NCBI RefSeq assembly: GCF_000301075.1
Contig: NZ_JH932293.1
Coordinates: 1,101,755-1,165,754 of the forward strand
Direction of reading: 5' to 3'
Source of the DNA: Bergeyella zoohelcum ATCC 43767
GTDB taxonomy: Bacteria > Bacteroidota > Bacteroidia > Flavobacteriales > Weeksellaceae
DNA length: 64,000 bases
Of this stretch, positions 7,639 to 15,790 are shown one piece after another (positions within the stretch are counted from its first letter, which is position 1; each line of letters opens with the position of its first letter). Both the position numbers and the translations under genes were made by a program. The notes under the pieces are model-generated. The model had not been told where the DNA came from. It made no database searches and saw nothing but the letters and a program-made list of their open reading frames with translations.

Positions 7639-7668
7639 TTTCTGTATCGGAAAATAACTGCTATTTTT
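7639..7668 (+). repeat. right attachment site (attR)
   Basis: This is an exact copy of 280-309. It still reads as the last MnmE codons (TTC TGT ATC GGA AAA TAA) although no mnmE body precedes it. Chromosomal genes resume to its right. Confidence 0.85.
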
Positions 7669-7845
7669 TTGAGTAATGGGTAGCTGATTTTATTAAATGA
7701 TTAGTTTCCACTAAATTAAGTTGAGGTTGGTGTTAAACTATAAAAATTTGGTTTTTTGAGTCCAAAAGAAGTATATTTGAAAACGATTAATAATAACGGA
7801 AAGTTAGTTTTATAAGCTGAATCTAGATTTTTAATTATTATGATA

Positions 7846-8688
7846 ATGAAAAAAATTAGTCTATTTCTATTGGTTTTTGTTGTTAGTTTTGTATTTGCTC
7901 AAAACTATAAAGTGGTATATCAAGTTTCTTGGAAACCTTCTAAGGAAAAGGATTCTGTATATACAGATTTATCCGTTTTGGTAATTGATGAAAACAAATC
8001 ATATTTTGCAGGATATAATACCTATTATTCTGATTCTCTGAAGACAAATATTGTTGATAGTTATATCTCTAACTCTAAAGATGGGAGCTTGAGAATTCCT
8101 GATTCAAAAAAAAGTTTATTTAGAAAGATTATTTTAAAAAATATCGCTTCCGATAGCATTATTCAAGAAGAAAAATTTTATACCACTACATTCCATATAC
8201 AGTCTTCTTGTAAACCCAAATGGAAACTTCACAATGAAGAAACTTTAATTTTGGGATATAAGGCTAAAAAAGCAAGTACAGAGTTTAGAGGAAGAAAATG
8301 GTCGGCTTGGTATGCAACTGAAATTCCAATATCTGATGGTCCCTATAAGTTTTATGGTTTACCTGGACTTATATTAAAAATATCTGATGAAAAAGAAGAT
8401 TATATCTTTGAAGCAAAGGGAATTACAAATGAAATGGTTAAATTGCATTACAGACATTTTGGTCTTCCGAATCCCGTTTTATTAACAGAGAAAAAATGGT
8501 TTGATTTTTACAAGAAATATCAAAAACACCCCTCTATAGTTTTGGAAAATCTAAATACATCTTCTACCACCTTTGTTATCAATGGAAAAGAAATAGACAG
8601 AGATATAAAAAAGGAATATGATGAAAGAGAAAAGAAATATCTAAAAGATAATAATAATGAAATAGAATTAAGTAGCTCTTGTTTATAA
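7846..8688 (+). CDS. GLPGLI family exported protein
   Basis: This 280-residue protein starts with a signal peptide (MKKISLFLLVFVVSFVFAQ). It contains the family signature YGLPGLILKISDEKEDY about two-thirds along, preceded by WSAWYATEIPISDGP, which is the conserved core of the GLPGLI family (TIGR01200-type). These proteins are common and paralogous in Flavobacteriia and are thought to act in the periplasm or at the surface; no enzymatic role is established. The start at 7846 is preferred over an ATG two codons upstream because it gives the usual MKK signal start. It is the first chromosomal gene right of the integrative element. Confidence 0.85.
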   Translation: MKKISLFLLVFVVSFVFAQNYKVVYQVSWKPSKEKDSVYTDLSVLVIDENKSYFAGYNTYYSDSLKTNIVDSYISNSKDGSLRIPDSKKSLFRKIILKNIASDSIIQEEKFYTTTFHIQSSCKPKWKLHNEETLILGYKAKKASTEFRGRKWSAWYATEIPISDGPYKFYGLPGLILKISDEKEDYIFEAKGITNEMVKLHYRHFGLPNPVLLTEKKWFDFYKKYQKHPSIVLENLNTSSTTFVINGKEIDRDIKKEYDEREKKYLKDNNNEIELSSSCL

Positions 8689-8894
8689 AGAACTCGTCTT
8701 GACTTTTTATTTTGCTTAAATCCCTTGAGTTTTATACCACTTTAAATCTCTTTGTAGAAGTACTAAAAACTTTGACAAAATACCCAAAAGGGTGAAACTC
8801 ATTCAACTCAATATTCTTCTATAGATTTCTAAAAAGCTTAAACAAGTTCTATAATAATGTATAGTGAATAAATCTTGATAAAAAGAACGAAATC

Positions 8895-10298
8895 ATGATT
8901 TTAAATATTACCACTACCCACTCACCCGCTACGGATTTGGGGTATTTGCTTCATAAACATCCAGATAAGTTTCAGACTTTTGATTTGTCTATAGGAAGGG
9001 CTTTGGTGTTTTACCCTGAAGCAACAAATGAAAAAACAACCGTGAGCTTGTTGCTGGACATTGACCCTATTGATATGGTGAGAGGAGTGCGGAAAATGGG
9101 CGGAGATAATTTTGCCTTGGGACATTATGTAAATGATCGTCCTTATGTGGCCTCGTCTTTTATGAGTGTGGCAATTGCAAAGGCTTTCTCTTCAGCGATG
9201 AACGGAAAATGTAAAGATAAACCTGAATTGGTAGATAAGAAAATACCTATTGAGGTCAATATCAGCTCCATTCCTGCTCCTAAAGGAGGTGAACTTTTAA
9301 TCCGAAAATTGTTTGAACCTTTGGGGTACAAAGTAGTACTGACACGCCATACTTTAGACCAAAAATTTCCCGAATGGGGACAAAGTAAATATTTTTCGCT
9401 CCAATTAGAGCATACCATAACCGTGAAAGAACTGCTCTCTCATTTGTATGTATTAATACCTACTTTGGACAATGATAAACACTATTTCGTTAGTGAAAGC
9501 GAGATTGAAAAATTGCTCCAAAAAGGGGAAGGCTGGCTCAGGGAGCATCCAGAAAGAGAACAAATTATTCGGCGTTATCTTATTAATTTAGCTTCCCTAT
9601 CAAAACGAGCTTTAGAAAGAATCAGTGATGGAGAAACTGTAGACAATATAATAGATGAGTCTACAGAAAATAGCCAAATTCAAAAAAAGAAAGAAAGCCT
9701 GCATGATAAGCGCTTAAATTTGGTGGTAGAAAAACTTATAGAATCAGGAAGCGAACGCGTTTTAGACTTGGGTTGTGGTGAGGGGAAGCTCATTAAGCTG
9801 CTGCTCAAAGAAAGGCAATTTACAGAAATAGTAGGTATGGATGTATCTTACAGTGAATTGCTCAAAGCCAAAGAAAAATTGCATTTCGATGAAATGCCTC
9901 CTAAGCAGAAGGAAAAACTCCAGCTTTTTCAAGGTGCTCTGACCTATAGAGACCAGCGTCTCCATGGTTTTGATGCTGCTGCCGTAGTGGAAGTTATAGA
10001 GCATTTAGATTTAAACAGGTTGCAAGCTTTTGAACGCGTATTGTTTGGATTTGCTCAGCCAAAAACCATCGTGCTTACCACACCTAATAAAGAATATAAT
10101 GTAATGTGGGAACAATTGGAAGCCGAGAATATGAGGCATGATGACCATCGTTTTGAATGGACAAGAGAAGAATTCCAGCAGTGGGCAGATAAAATAGGAA
10201 AAATGTATAACTATAGTGTGGAGATTTTACCCATCGGATATGAAGAAGAAAATATCGGTGCTCCCTCACAAATGGCAATATTTAGATATGGAAATTAA
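8895..10298 (+). CDS. hen1: 3'-terminal RNA ribose 2'-O-methyltransferase Hen1
   Basis: Bacterial Hen1 methylates the 2'-OH at the 3' end of cleaved RNA and, with Pnkp, repairs tRNAs cut by ribotoxins so that the junction resists a second cut. At 467 residues the length is normal. Residues 1-240 match the N-terminal Hen1 domain that activates the Pnkp ligase. Residues from about 270 form the methyltransferase with the SAM-binding motif VLDLGCGEGK (289-298) and the metal-binding set E366, E369, H370 (EVIEHLD) and H415/H418 (RHDDHRF). The 3' end overlaps the pnkp start by 11 bp, so the two are translationally coupled. The family assignment is strong; its physiological trigger is unknown. Confidence 0.95.
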   Translation: MILNITTTHSPATDLGYLLHKHPDKFQTFDLSIGRALVFYPEATNEKTTVSLLLDIDPIDMVRGVRKMGGDNFALGHYVNDRPYVASSFMSVAIAKAFSSAMNGKCKDKPELVDKKIPIEVNISSIPAPKGGELLIRKLFEPLGYKVVLTRHTLDQKFPEWGQSKYFSLQLEHTITVKELLSHLYVLIPTLDNDKHYFVSESEIEKLLQKGEGWLREHPEREQIIRRYLINLASLSKRALERISDGETVDNIIDESTENSQIQKKKESLHDKRLNLVVEKLIESGSERVLDLGCGEGKLIKLLLKERQFTEIVGMDVSYSELLKAKEKLHFDEMPPKQKEKLQLFQGALTYRDQRLHGFDAAAVVEVIEHLDLNRLQAFERVLFGFAQPKTIVLTTPNKEYNVMWEQLEAENMRHDDHRFEWTREEFQQWADKIGKMYNYSVEILPIGYEEENIGAPSQMAIFRYGN

Positions 10299-12864
10299 AG
10301 TACCAGAGCTTTCATTAGTAGTGTTAATAGGTGTTTCTGGTTCGGGAAAAAGTAGTTTCGCGAAAAAACTGTTTAAACCTACAGAAATATTATCCTCTGA
10401 CCAATGTAGAGCATGGGTTTCAGATGATGAAAATAATCAGGCAGCTACCAATGACGCCTTTGATGTATTGCATTACATTGCAGATAAACGCCTTAAAAAT
10501 GGTTTACTGACCGTAATTGATGCAACGAATGTGCAAAAATCAGCACGAAAAGGATTGATAGAATTGGCAAAAAATCATCATTGTTTACCTGTAGCAATAG
10601 TGCTAGACTTGCCCGAAAAAGTTTGCGAAGAAAGAAATCAAAACAGAGTGGATAGAAATTTCGGAAATCATGTTATTCGTAGACAAGCTCAAGACTTGAA
10701 AAAATCCATTAAAGGGCTAAAACACGAAGGGTTTAGGCATATCTATGTTTTGAAATCGGCTGAGGAAGTGAATGCCGTAGAAGTCATCAAAAGAGAAAAA
10801 CTCTACAATGACAAAAAAGAAGAAAAAGGTCCATTTGATATTATTGGTGATGTTCACGGGTGTTTTCAGGAGTTGGAAGAATTGCTATTGAAACTGGGGT
10901 ATCAAATCAATAGAGTTGAAGAAAATACTAACAATTTTGGTTTTGAAGTCATTGCTCCCGAAAATAGAAAAGCCATTTTTCTTGGTGACCTAATTGATAG
11001 AGGTCCAGATTCGCCTTCGGTTTTGAAATTGGTCATGAGTATGGTAAACTCTGGTATAGCATATTGTGTACCAGGGAATCATGATTTGAAATTGCAGAAA
11101 TACCTCAGTGGGAAACAGGTACAGCTCAAACATGGGTTAGATCTTACCGTACAGCAATTAGAAAATGAAACTTCGGAATTTAAGAAAACCGTTGAGCAGT
11201 TTTTATATGGTCTCATCAGTCATTATGTTTTTGATGATGGGAATTTAGTAGTGGCTCATGCAGGATTAAAAGAAGAGATGCAAGGGCGTGGCTCAGAGGC
11301 GGTTCGTGCATTTTGTTTGTACGGTGAAACAACGGGGGAGATGGATGAGTTTGGTCTTCCTGTACGCCATAATTGGGCAGATGAGTACCGTGGAAAGGCG
11401 AAAGTGGTGTATGGACATACGCCCGTCCCAGAAGCTCAGTGGCTTAATAGAACCATTGATATTGATACCGGGTGTGTATTTGGAGGAAAACTAACCGCTC
11501 TTCGTTATCCTGAAGAGGAAATAGTATCCGTAAAGGCAAAACAAATTTACTGCGAACCTATAAGGCCACTACATTTTAATGAATCAGTTCAGCATCTCGA
11601 TGCTCAACAAGCGTACGACGATGTTTTGGATATAAAAGATGTTATAGGTAAAAGAATTGTACAAACCCGACTGAAAAACAATATTACCATTCGTGAGGAA
11701 AATTCCATTGCCGCTTTGGAGGTGATGAGCCGTTTTGCGATTAATCCTAAATGGTTAATTTATTTACCTCCTACCATGTCTCCATGCGAAACGAGTACTT
11801 TGCCCGAATTTTTGGAATATCCCGTCCAAGCTCTTAATTATTACAAAAAAAGAGGAGTGAAAACTGTGATTTGCGAAGAAAAACACATGGGGTCGCGGGT
11901 TGTTTTGGTTATTTGTAAAGATGAAGCGGCAGCATTTAAACGCTTTGGTGTGGAAAATGAAGGCATTGGCGTTTGCTATACACGGACGGGAAGAAACTTT
12001 TTTAATGATGCAGAAATAGAAAAAGTATTTTTATCTCGTGTAAATCAGTGTCTTACTAATACCCATTTTTGGGATAAATTTCATACCGATTGGGTTTGCC
12101 TTGATGCTGAGCTGATGCCTTGGTCAGCAAAAGCACAAGCTTTGATAAAAGAACAATATGCGTCTGTAGGAGCGGCAGCAAGTGGTGCTCTTCCAATGGT
12201 AGAGCAGGCTTTACAGATGGCTGTTGATAGAGGGATTAAGGATGCCTTGCCTTCGTTGGAAAAATTTTCACAGAAAAATAAAGCCATTGAAAAATATGTA
12301 CACGCTTACCAAAATTATTGCTGGCCAGTAACAAGTATTGATGATTATAAGCTCGCACCTTTTCATATTTTAGCTACAGAGGGGCAAGTGCATTTTGATA
12401 AAAATCATCAATGGCACATGAAAACCATCCAAGAAATAAGTAAAGGTGATGATCAGCTTTTTATGGCAACACCTCATAAAATAGTGGATTTAACAGATTC
12501 CAAGAGCTTTGAAGAGGCAGTACAATGGTGGCTAGATCTTACCCAAAATGGCGGTGAAGGAATGGTGGTAAAACCGTATGAATTTATTACTTACGGTACC
12601 GAAGGAGTATTGCAACCTGCAGTGAAATGCCGAGGGAAGGAATATCTCAGAATCATCTATGGTCCCGAGTACGATGCACCAGAAAATCTAGAACGCCTAA
12701 AAAATAGAAGCCTTTCCAGAAAACGCTCCTTAGCAATTAGAGAGTTTGCCCTTGGGCTAGAATCCCTCGAACGATTCGTGAAAAAAGAACCTCTAAGACG
12801 CATTCATGAAAGTGTCTTTGGGGTACTGGCCCTCGAAAGTGAAGATGTAGATCCAAGATTGTGA
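10288..12864 (+). CDS. pnkp: polynucleotide kinase-phosphatase-ligase Pnkp (bacterial RNA repair)
   Basis: This 858-residue trifunctional RNA-repair enzyme has three domains in order. The kinase P-loop is GVSGSGKSS (15-23). The metallophosphatase has GDVHG (187-191), GDLIDRG (233-239) and PGNHD (262-266). The adenylyltransferase/ligase has motif I EEKHMGSR with catalytic K532 and motif IV GGEGMVVKP (755-763). It heals 5'-OH and 2',3'-phosphate ends and, with Hen1, seals and methylates the break. The ATG at 10288 is chosen because it places the P-loop at the usual distance and overlaps the hen1 stop; the in-frame start at 10216 would add 24 residues lying within hen1. All key residues are present, so activity is expected. 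Confidence 0.95.
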   Translation: MEIKVPELSLVVLIGVSGSGKSSFAKKLFKPTEILSSDQCRAWVSDDENNQAATNDAFDVLHYIADKRLKNGLLTVIDATNVQKSARKGLIELAKNHHCLPVAIVLDLPEKVCEERNQNRVDRNFGNHVIRRQAQDLKKSIKGLKHEGFRHIYVLKSAEEVNAVEVIKREKLYNDKKEEKGPFDIIGDVHGCFQELEELLLKLGYQINRVEENTNNFGFEVIAPENRKAIFLGDLIDRGPDSPSVLKLVMSMVNSGIAYCVPGNHDLKLQKYLSGKQVQLKHGLDLTVQQLENETSEFKKTVEQFLYGLISHYVFDDGNLVVAHAGLKEEMQGRGSEAVRAFCLYGETTGEMDEFGLPVRHNWADEYRGKAKVVYGHTPVPEAQWLNRTIDIDTGCVFGGKLTALRYPEEEIVSVKAKQIYCEPIRPLHFNESVQHLDAQQAYDDVLDIKDVIGKRIVQTRLKNNITIREENSIAALEVMSRFAINPKWLIYLPPTMSPCETSTLPEFLEYPVQALNYYKKRGVKTVICEEKHMGSRVVLVICKDEAAAFKRFGVENEGIGVCYTRTGRNFFNDAEIEKVFLSRVNQCLTNTHFWDKFHTDWVCLDAELMPWSAKAQALIKEQYASVGAAASGALPMVEQALQMAVDRGIKDALPSLEKFSQKNKAIEKYVHAYQNYCWPVTSIDDYKLAPFHILATEGQVHFDKNHQWHMKTIQEISKGDDQLFMATPHKIVDLTDSKSFEEAVQWWLDLTQNGGEGMVVKPYEFITYGTEGVLQPAVKCRGKEYLRIIYGPEYDAPENLERLKNRSLSRKRSLAIREFALGLESLERFVKKEPLRRIHESVFGVLALESEDVDPRL

Positions 12865-13140
12865 TGCGACTGTATATTGAAAAAAATGAAGAAAGTAAGT
12901 ATTATAGTGCTTTTTTAAATGTTTGAATTGTTGTATACCAATTAATATTTTATTTATTTGAAGTAATCTAGCTCCTGATGTTATTAAAAAAAAGCTGAAA
13001 ATCTGGGGATTAAATTTCACTTACCATGATGTGGTATTTTGTATATTACAGGTTTATTTTTATTTTTTTCTAAAGAAAATTTTGAAAAATGAACATTTTA
13101 AGAATGGGGCTAATTATTTAAAATATTCATTCCAAAACAG

Positions 13141-13149
13141 TATATTTGC
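13141..13149 (+). promoter_or_regulatory. Bacteroidota -7 box for the polyprenyl synthase gene
   Basis: TATATTTGC fits TAnnTTTG. It lies 15 bp before the GTG start, in an otherwise featureless gap (12865-13163). No clear TTG was seen at the -33 position. A TTG codon inside the box would extend the gene in frame but is better read as promoter. Confidence 0.5.
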
Positions 13150-13163
13150 AAAAATCAATTATA

Positions 13164-14141
13164 GTGGCGTCTATTGTAGAGCAAATAAAGCAACCTATAC
13201 AAGGAGAAATGAAACTTTTTGAAAAAAAGTTTTATGAGTCTATGCAAAGTAAAGTTCCTCTGCTAGATAAGGTAACGCGTTTTATTGTTACTACAAAGGG
13301 AAAACAGATGAGACCTATGTTTGTTTTTCTTACGGCGAAGTTAGTAGGAGAGGTAAATGATAAAACCTATCGTGCAGCTTCTATGATAGAGCTTATCCAT
13401 ACGGCTACATTGGTACATGATGATGTAGTGGATGAAAGTTTTAAGAGGAGAAATTTCTTTTCTATTAATGCGTTATGGAAAAATAAAATTGCAGTATTGG
13501 TAGGAGATTATTTGCTTTCTAAATCCGTTTTACTCTCTACAGATCATAAGGATTATGATTTATTGGCCGTAATCTCTAGAACCATCCGAGAAATGTCTGA
13601 AGGTGAGCTTTTGCAATTGGAAAAAGCAAGAAAACTAGACATTACCGAAGAGGTGTACTATGAAATTATTCGTCAGAAGACGGCTACCCTTATAGCGGCT
13701 TGTTGTGAAGCGGGAGTGCTTTCTAATTCTGCAGATGAGCAACTTGCGGAGAAAATGAAGCGTTTTGGGACTTATACGGGAATGGCATTCCAAATTAAGG
13801 ACGATTTATTTGACTATTTGAGTTCTAATATCATCGGGAAGCCTGTGGGCATTGATATTAAAGAACAAAAGATGACTCTTCCACTGATTTATACTTTGAA
13901 AAATACCAATGAAACGGATAGAAAAAGGTATTTTGAAACGATAAAAAGATACAATAATCACCCTAAGAGAGTAAAAGAACTCATTGAGTATGTAAAAAAG
14001 TTTGGTGGACTAGATTATGCTATTGGAGTGATGAAAGAGTACCAAGAGAAAGCCAAAGCTATTCTTAATGAATTTCCAGATTCTGAAGCGAAAAAATCTC
14101 TCCATCTTATGTTAGACTATGTGATAGAAAGGAAACTGTAG
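13164..14141 (+). CDS. polyprenyl synthetase (trans-isoprenyl diphosphate synthase)
   Basis: This 325-residue enzyme is expected to elongate isoprenoid diphosphates, probably making the octaprenyl-type chain for menaquinone. The first Asp-rich motif is DDVVD (86-90, in LVHDDVVDES), the second is KDDLFDY (D213, D214, D217), and GKQMRPMF near residue 47 is the usual IPP-binding region. The GTG start at 13164 gives the N-terminus VASIVEQIKQPI, which matches family members in Flavobacteriia; the more upstream TTG lies in the promoter box. It is a single gene facing the convergent nfu/mrp pair. Confidence 0.88.
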   Translation: MASIVEQIKQPIQGEMKLFEKKFYESMQSKVPLLDKVTRFIVTTKGKQMRPMFVFLTAKLVGEVNDKTYRAASMIELIHTATLVHDDVVDESFKRRNFFSINALWKNKIAVLVGDYLLSKSVLLSTDHKDYDLLAVISRTIREMSEGELLQLEKARKLDITEEVYYEIIRQKTATLIAACCEAGVLSNSADEQLAEKMKRFGTYTGMAFQIKDDLFDYLSSNIIGKPVGIDIKEQKMTLPLIYTLKNTNETDRKRYFETIKRYNNHPKRVKELIEYVKKFGGLDYAIGVMKEYQEKAKAILNEFPDSEAKKSLHLMLDYVIERKL

Positions 14142-14173
14142 TCCTTTCTTTTTCTGTAGATATTTTTTGAGAT

Positions 14174-14202
14174 AAAAAAAGAGGAATCATTATTCCTCTT
14201 CT
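14174..14202 (-). terminator. terminator of the mrp-nfu operon
   Basis: Read on the minus strand, GAGGAAT and ATTCCTC pair around the nfu stop codon and are followed by T7. The stop codon sits within the loop. Confidence 0.7.
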
Positions 14203-14435
14203 TCTATACTGATAACATCTGTAATTTCTGGTGCAAATTGTTTAATGGTGTTTTCTACGCCCAGTTTCATGGTAGAAAAATTCATGGGGCAGCCCACACA
14301 ATTGCCTTGGAACTTTACCCAAACCTTATGCTCTTCTATTTTTACCAGTTCTATATCGCCTCCATCTCTATTCAGGAAAGGTCTGATGCTTTCTAGTGCT
14401 TCTTGCACTTTTTGTGTAAGTGATTCTGAACTCAT
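14190..14435 (-). CDS. NifU C-terminal-domain (Nfu-type) Fe-S scaffold protein
   Basis: This 81-residue single-domain Nfu protein carries the CxxC cluster-binding motif GNCVGCPMN near residue 40, followed by TMKLGVENTIK, which is the standard NifU C-terminal domain. It receives or delivers Fe-S clusters to apoproteins. It lies 4 bp downstream of the mrp/apbC gene in the same operon, fitting a joint role as cluster carrier and scaffold. Length is typical for the stand-alone form; nothing is missing. Confidence 0.9.
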   Translation of the reverse strand: MSSESLTQKVQEALESIRPFLNRDGGDIELVKIEEHKVWVKFQGNCVGCPMNFSTMKLGVENTIKQFAPEITDVISIEEEE

Positions 14436-14439
14436 ATTT

Positions 14440-15543
14440 TTATTTTTTTGGTGAACATCCTGCCATTGTAGTAATTTTTACTGCTTCTGTAGGAGGTAGA
14501 AATTGGTTTCTTTCTACCAAGCTTTCTATCATACTTTTTGCGGTTTCGGTGTATTGGTGTGCGATAGGTGATGCCTCTTGCAATGCAGCAGGTCTGCCCA
14601 CATCTCCCGCTTCTCTGATGCTTTGAACCAAAGGTATTTCGCCTAATACAGGGATATTGAGTGATTCGGCAAGATTTTTAGCACCATTTTTTCCGAAGAT
14701 ATAATATTTATTTTCGGGTAACTCTTCTGGGGTGAAGTAGGCCATATTTTCTATCAGCCCAAGGACAGGAATATTAATGCTTTCCATTTGGAACATAGCG
14801 ATGCCTTTCTTTACATCTGCTAGTGCTACATGCTGAGGAGTAGAAACAATCACTGCTCCCGTTACAGGTACTTCTTGAATGATAGAAAGATGAATGTCTC
14901 CCGTTCCTGGAGGAAGGTCTATAAGTAAAAAATCCAATTCTCCCCAATGGGCATCTCTCAGCATTTGGCTCAGTGCCTTGGAAGCCATAGGGCCTCGCCA
15001 TACCACTGCTTGATTACCACCAGTAAAATAACCGATGGAGAGCATCTTTACACCATAATTTTCTATAGGTTTCATGAGGTTTTTACCGTTTACCTCTACA
15101 GAAATTGGTTTTTCTCCTTCGGTATCAAACATGGTAGGAACAGAGGGACCATAGATATCTGCATCTAAAATTCCCACTTTGAATCCCATTTTAGCGAGGG
15201 TTACCGCAAGATTTGCTGCCACAGTAGATTTACCTACGCCTCCTTTTCCAGAAGCGATGGCAATGATATTTTGGATACCAGGAATCATTTTTCCACGGAT
15301 GGTTTGTTCCGCAATGGCATCGGGAGAAGGAGAGTCTATCTTTAGCTTAAGCTGAACCTCTTCTCCAAACTGAGAAACGAAAGCCTGTTTCATGGCGGCT
15401 TCTAATTTTTTCTTTTCGTGCATCGCAGGGGAATGGGCTACCATGTCTATATAAACATCATTTCCCATGATTTGTAGATTATGAACAAGGTCATCTACTT
15501 CTATTTCTTTCAGGAATTCCTGTACAGTATTTTTGTTTATCAT
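14440..15543 (-). CDS. mrp: Mrp/ApbC family P-loop ATPase, Fe-S cluster carrier
   Basis: This 367-residue protein has an N-terminal MIP18/DUF59-type domain (residues 1-80), a deviant Walker A GKGGVGKST (99-107), and the Mrp blocks DADIYGPSVPTMF and LPPGTGD. The family loads Fe-S clusters onto apoproteins using ATP. The CxxC pair that binds the bridging cluster in other Mrp proteins is not seen at its usual place: the segment after ENMAYF reads TPEELPENKYYIFGK, and the only C-terminal cysteine is in AGCSPKK. This is probably a lineage variant. The nfu gene follows directly. Confidence 0.9.
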   Translation of the reverse strand: MINKNTVQEFLKEIEVDDLVHNLQIMGNDVYIDMVAHSPAMHEKKKLEAAMKQAFVSQFGEEVQLKLKIDSPSPDAIAEQTIRGKMIPGIQNIIAIASGKGGVGKSTVAANLAVTLAKMGFKVGILDADIYGPSVPTMFDTEGEKPISVEVNGKNLMKPIENYGVKMLSIGYFTGGNQAVVWRGPMASKALSQMLRDAHWGELDFLLIDLPPGTGDIHLSIIQEVPVTGAVIVSTPQHVALADVKKGIAMFQMESINIPVLGLIENMAYFTPEELPENKYYIFGKNGAKNLAESLNIPVLGEIPLVQSIREAGDVGRPAALQEASPIAHQYTETAKSMIESLVERNQFLPPTEAVKITTMAGCSPKK

Positions 15544-15560
15544 TATTAGAAATTGTCATG

Positions 15561-15568
15561 CAAATTTA
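15561..15568 (-). promoter_or_regulatory. promoter box for mrp-nfu
   Basis: TAAATTTG on the minus strand, 17 bp before the mrp ATG, matches TAnnTTTG. Confidence 0.55.
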
Positions 15569-15745
15569 CTGAATTTTATGGACTTTAGGCGGATGTCTTT
15601 TTAAACTTTTTTTAAGGTTTAAATTCCTTGATTAAGTGTATTTTTCTCTCTTAAAAAATCTTATTTCTTTTTTATTCCAAATATTTCTTTATCTTTACTC
15701 TTGCAGTTTGAAAATAGTAAGCATGGGTAAGGATTTTTTTATTCT

Positions 15746-15753
15746 TATTTTTG
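15746..15753 (+). promoter_or_regulatory. promoter box for the aspartokinase operon
   Basis: TATTTTTG, 37 bp before the chosen ATG at 15791. This supports the later start, because the ATG at 15758 would leave almost no leader. Confidence 0.45.
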
Positions 15754-15790
15754 TGCTTTGATGTTTTTTTTACCAACGAAATCGTTTTTG

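Larger units (their letters stand above)
280..7668 (+). mobile_element. integrative element inserted at the 3' end of mnmE
   Basis: The element is bounded by a 30-bp perfect direct repeat (280-309 and 7639-7668) that includes the last five codons and stop of mnmE. Inside lie a tyrosine integrase (1656), two small HTH proteins of excisionase type (581, 4182), a VirE_N/BT4734-type protein (4412), a putative lipoprotein and several small unknown genes, all on the plus strand. Base composition is visibly more AT-rich than the chromosome on either side. No relaxase or type IV secretion gene was recognised, so it may be a mobilisable or satellite-type island rather than a self-transmissible element (inference). 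The mnmE/thdF 3' end is the known insertion site of the unrelated SGI1 family. Confidence 0.85.
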
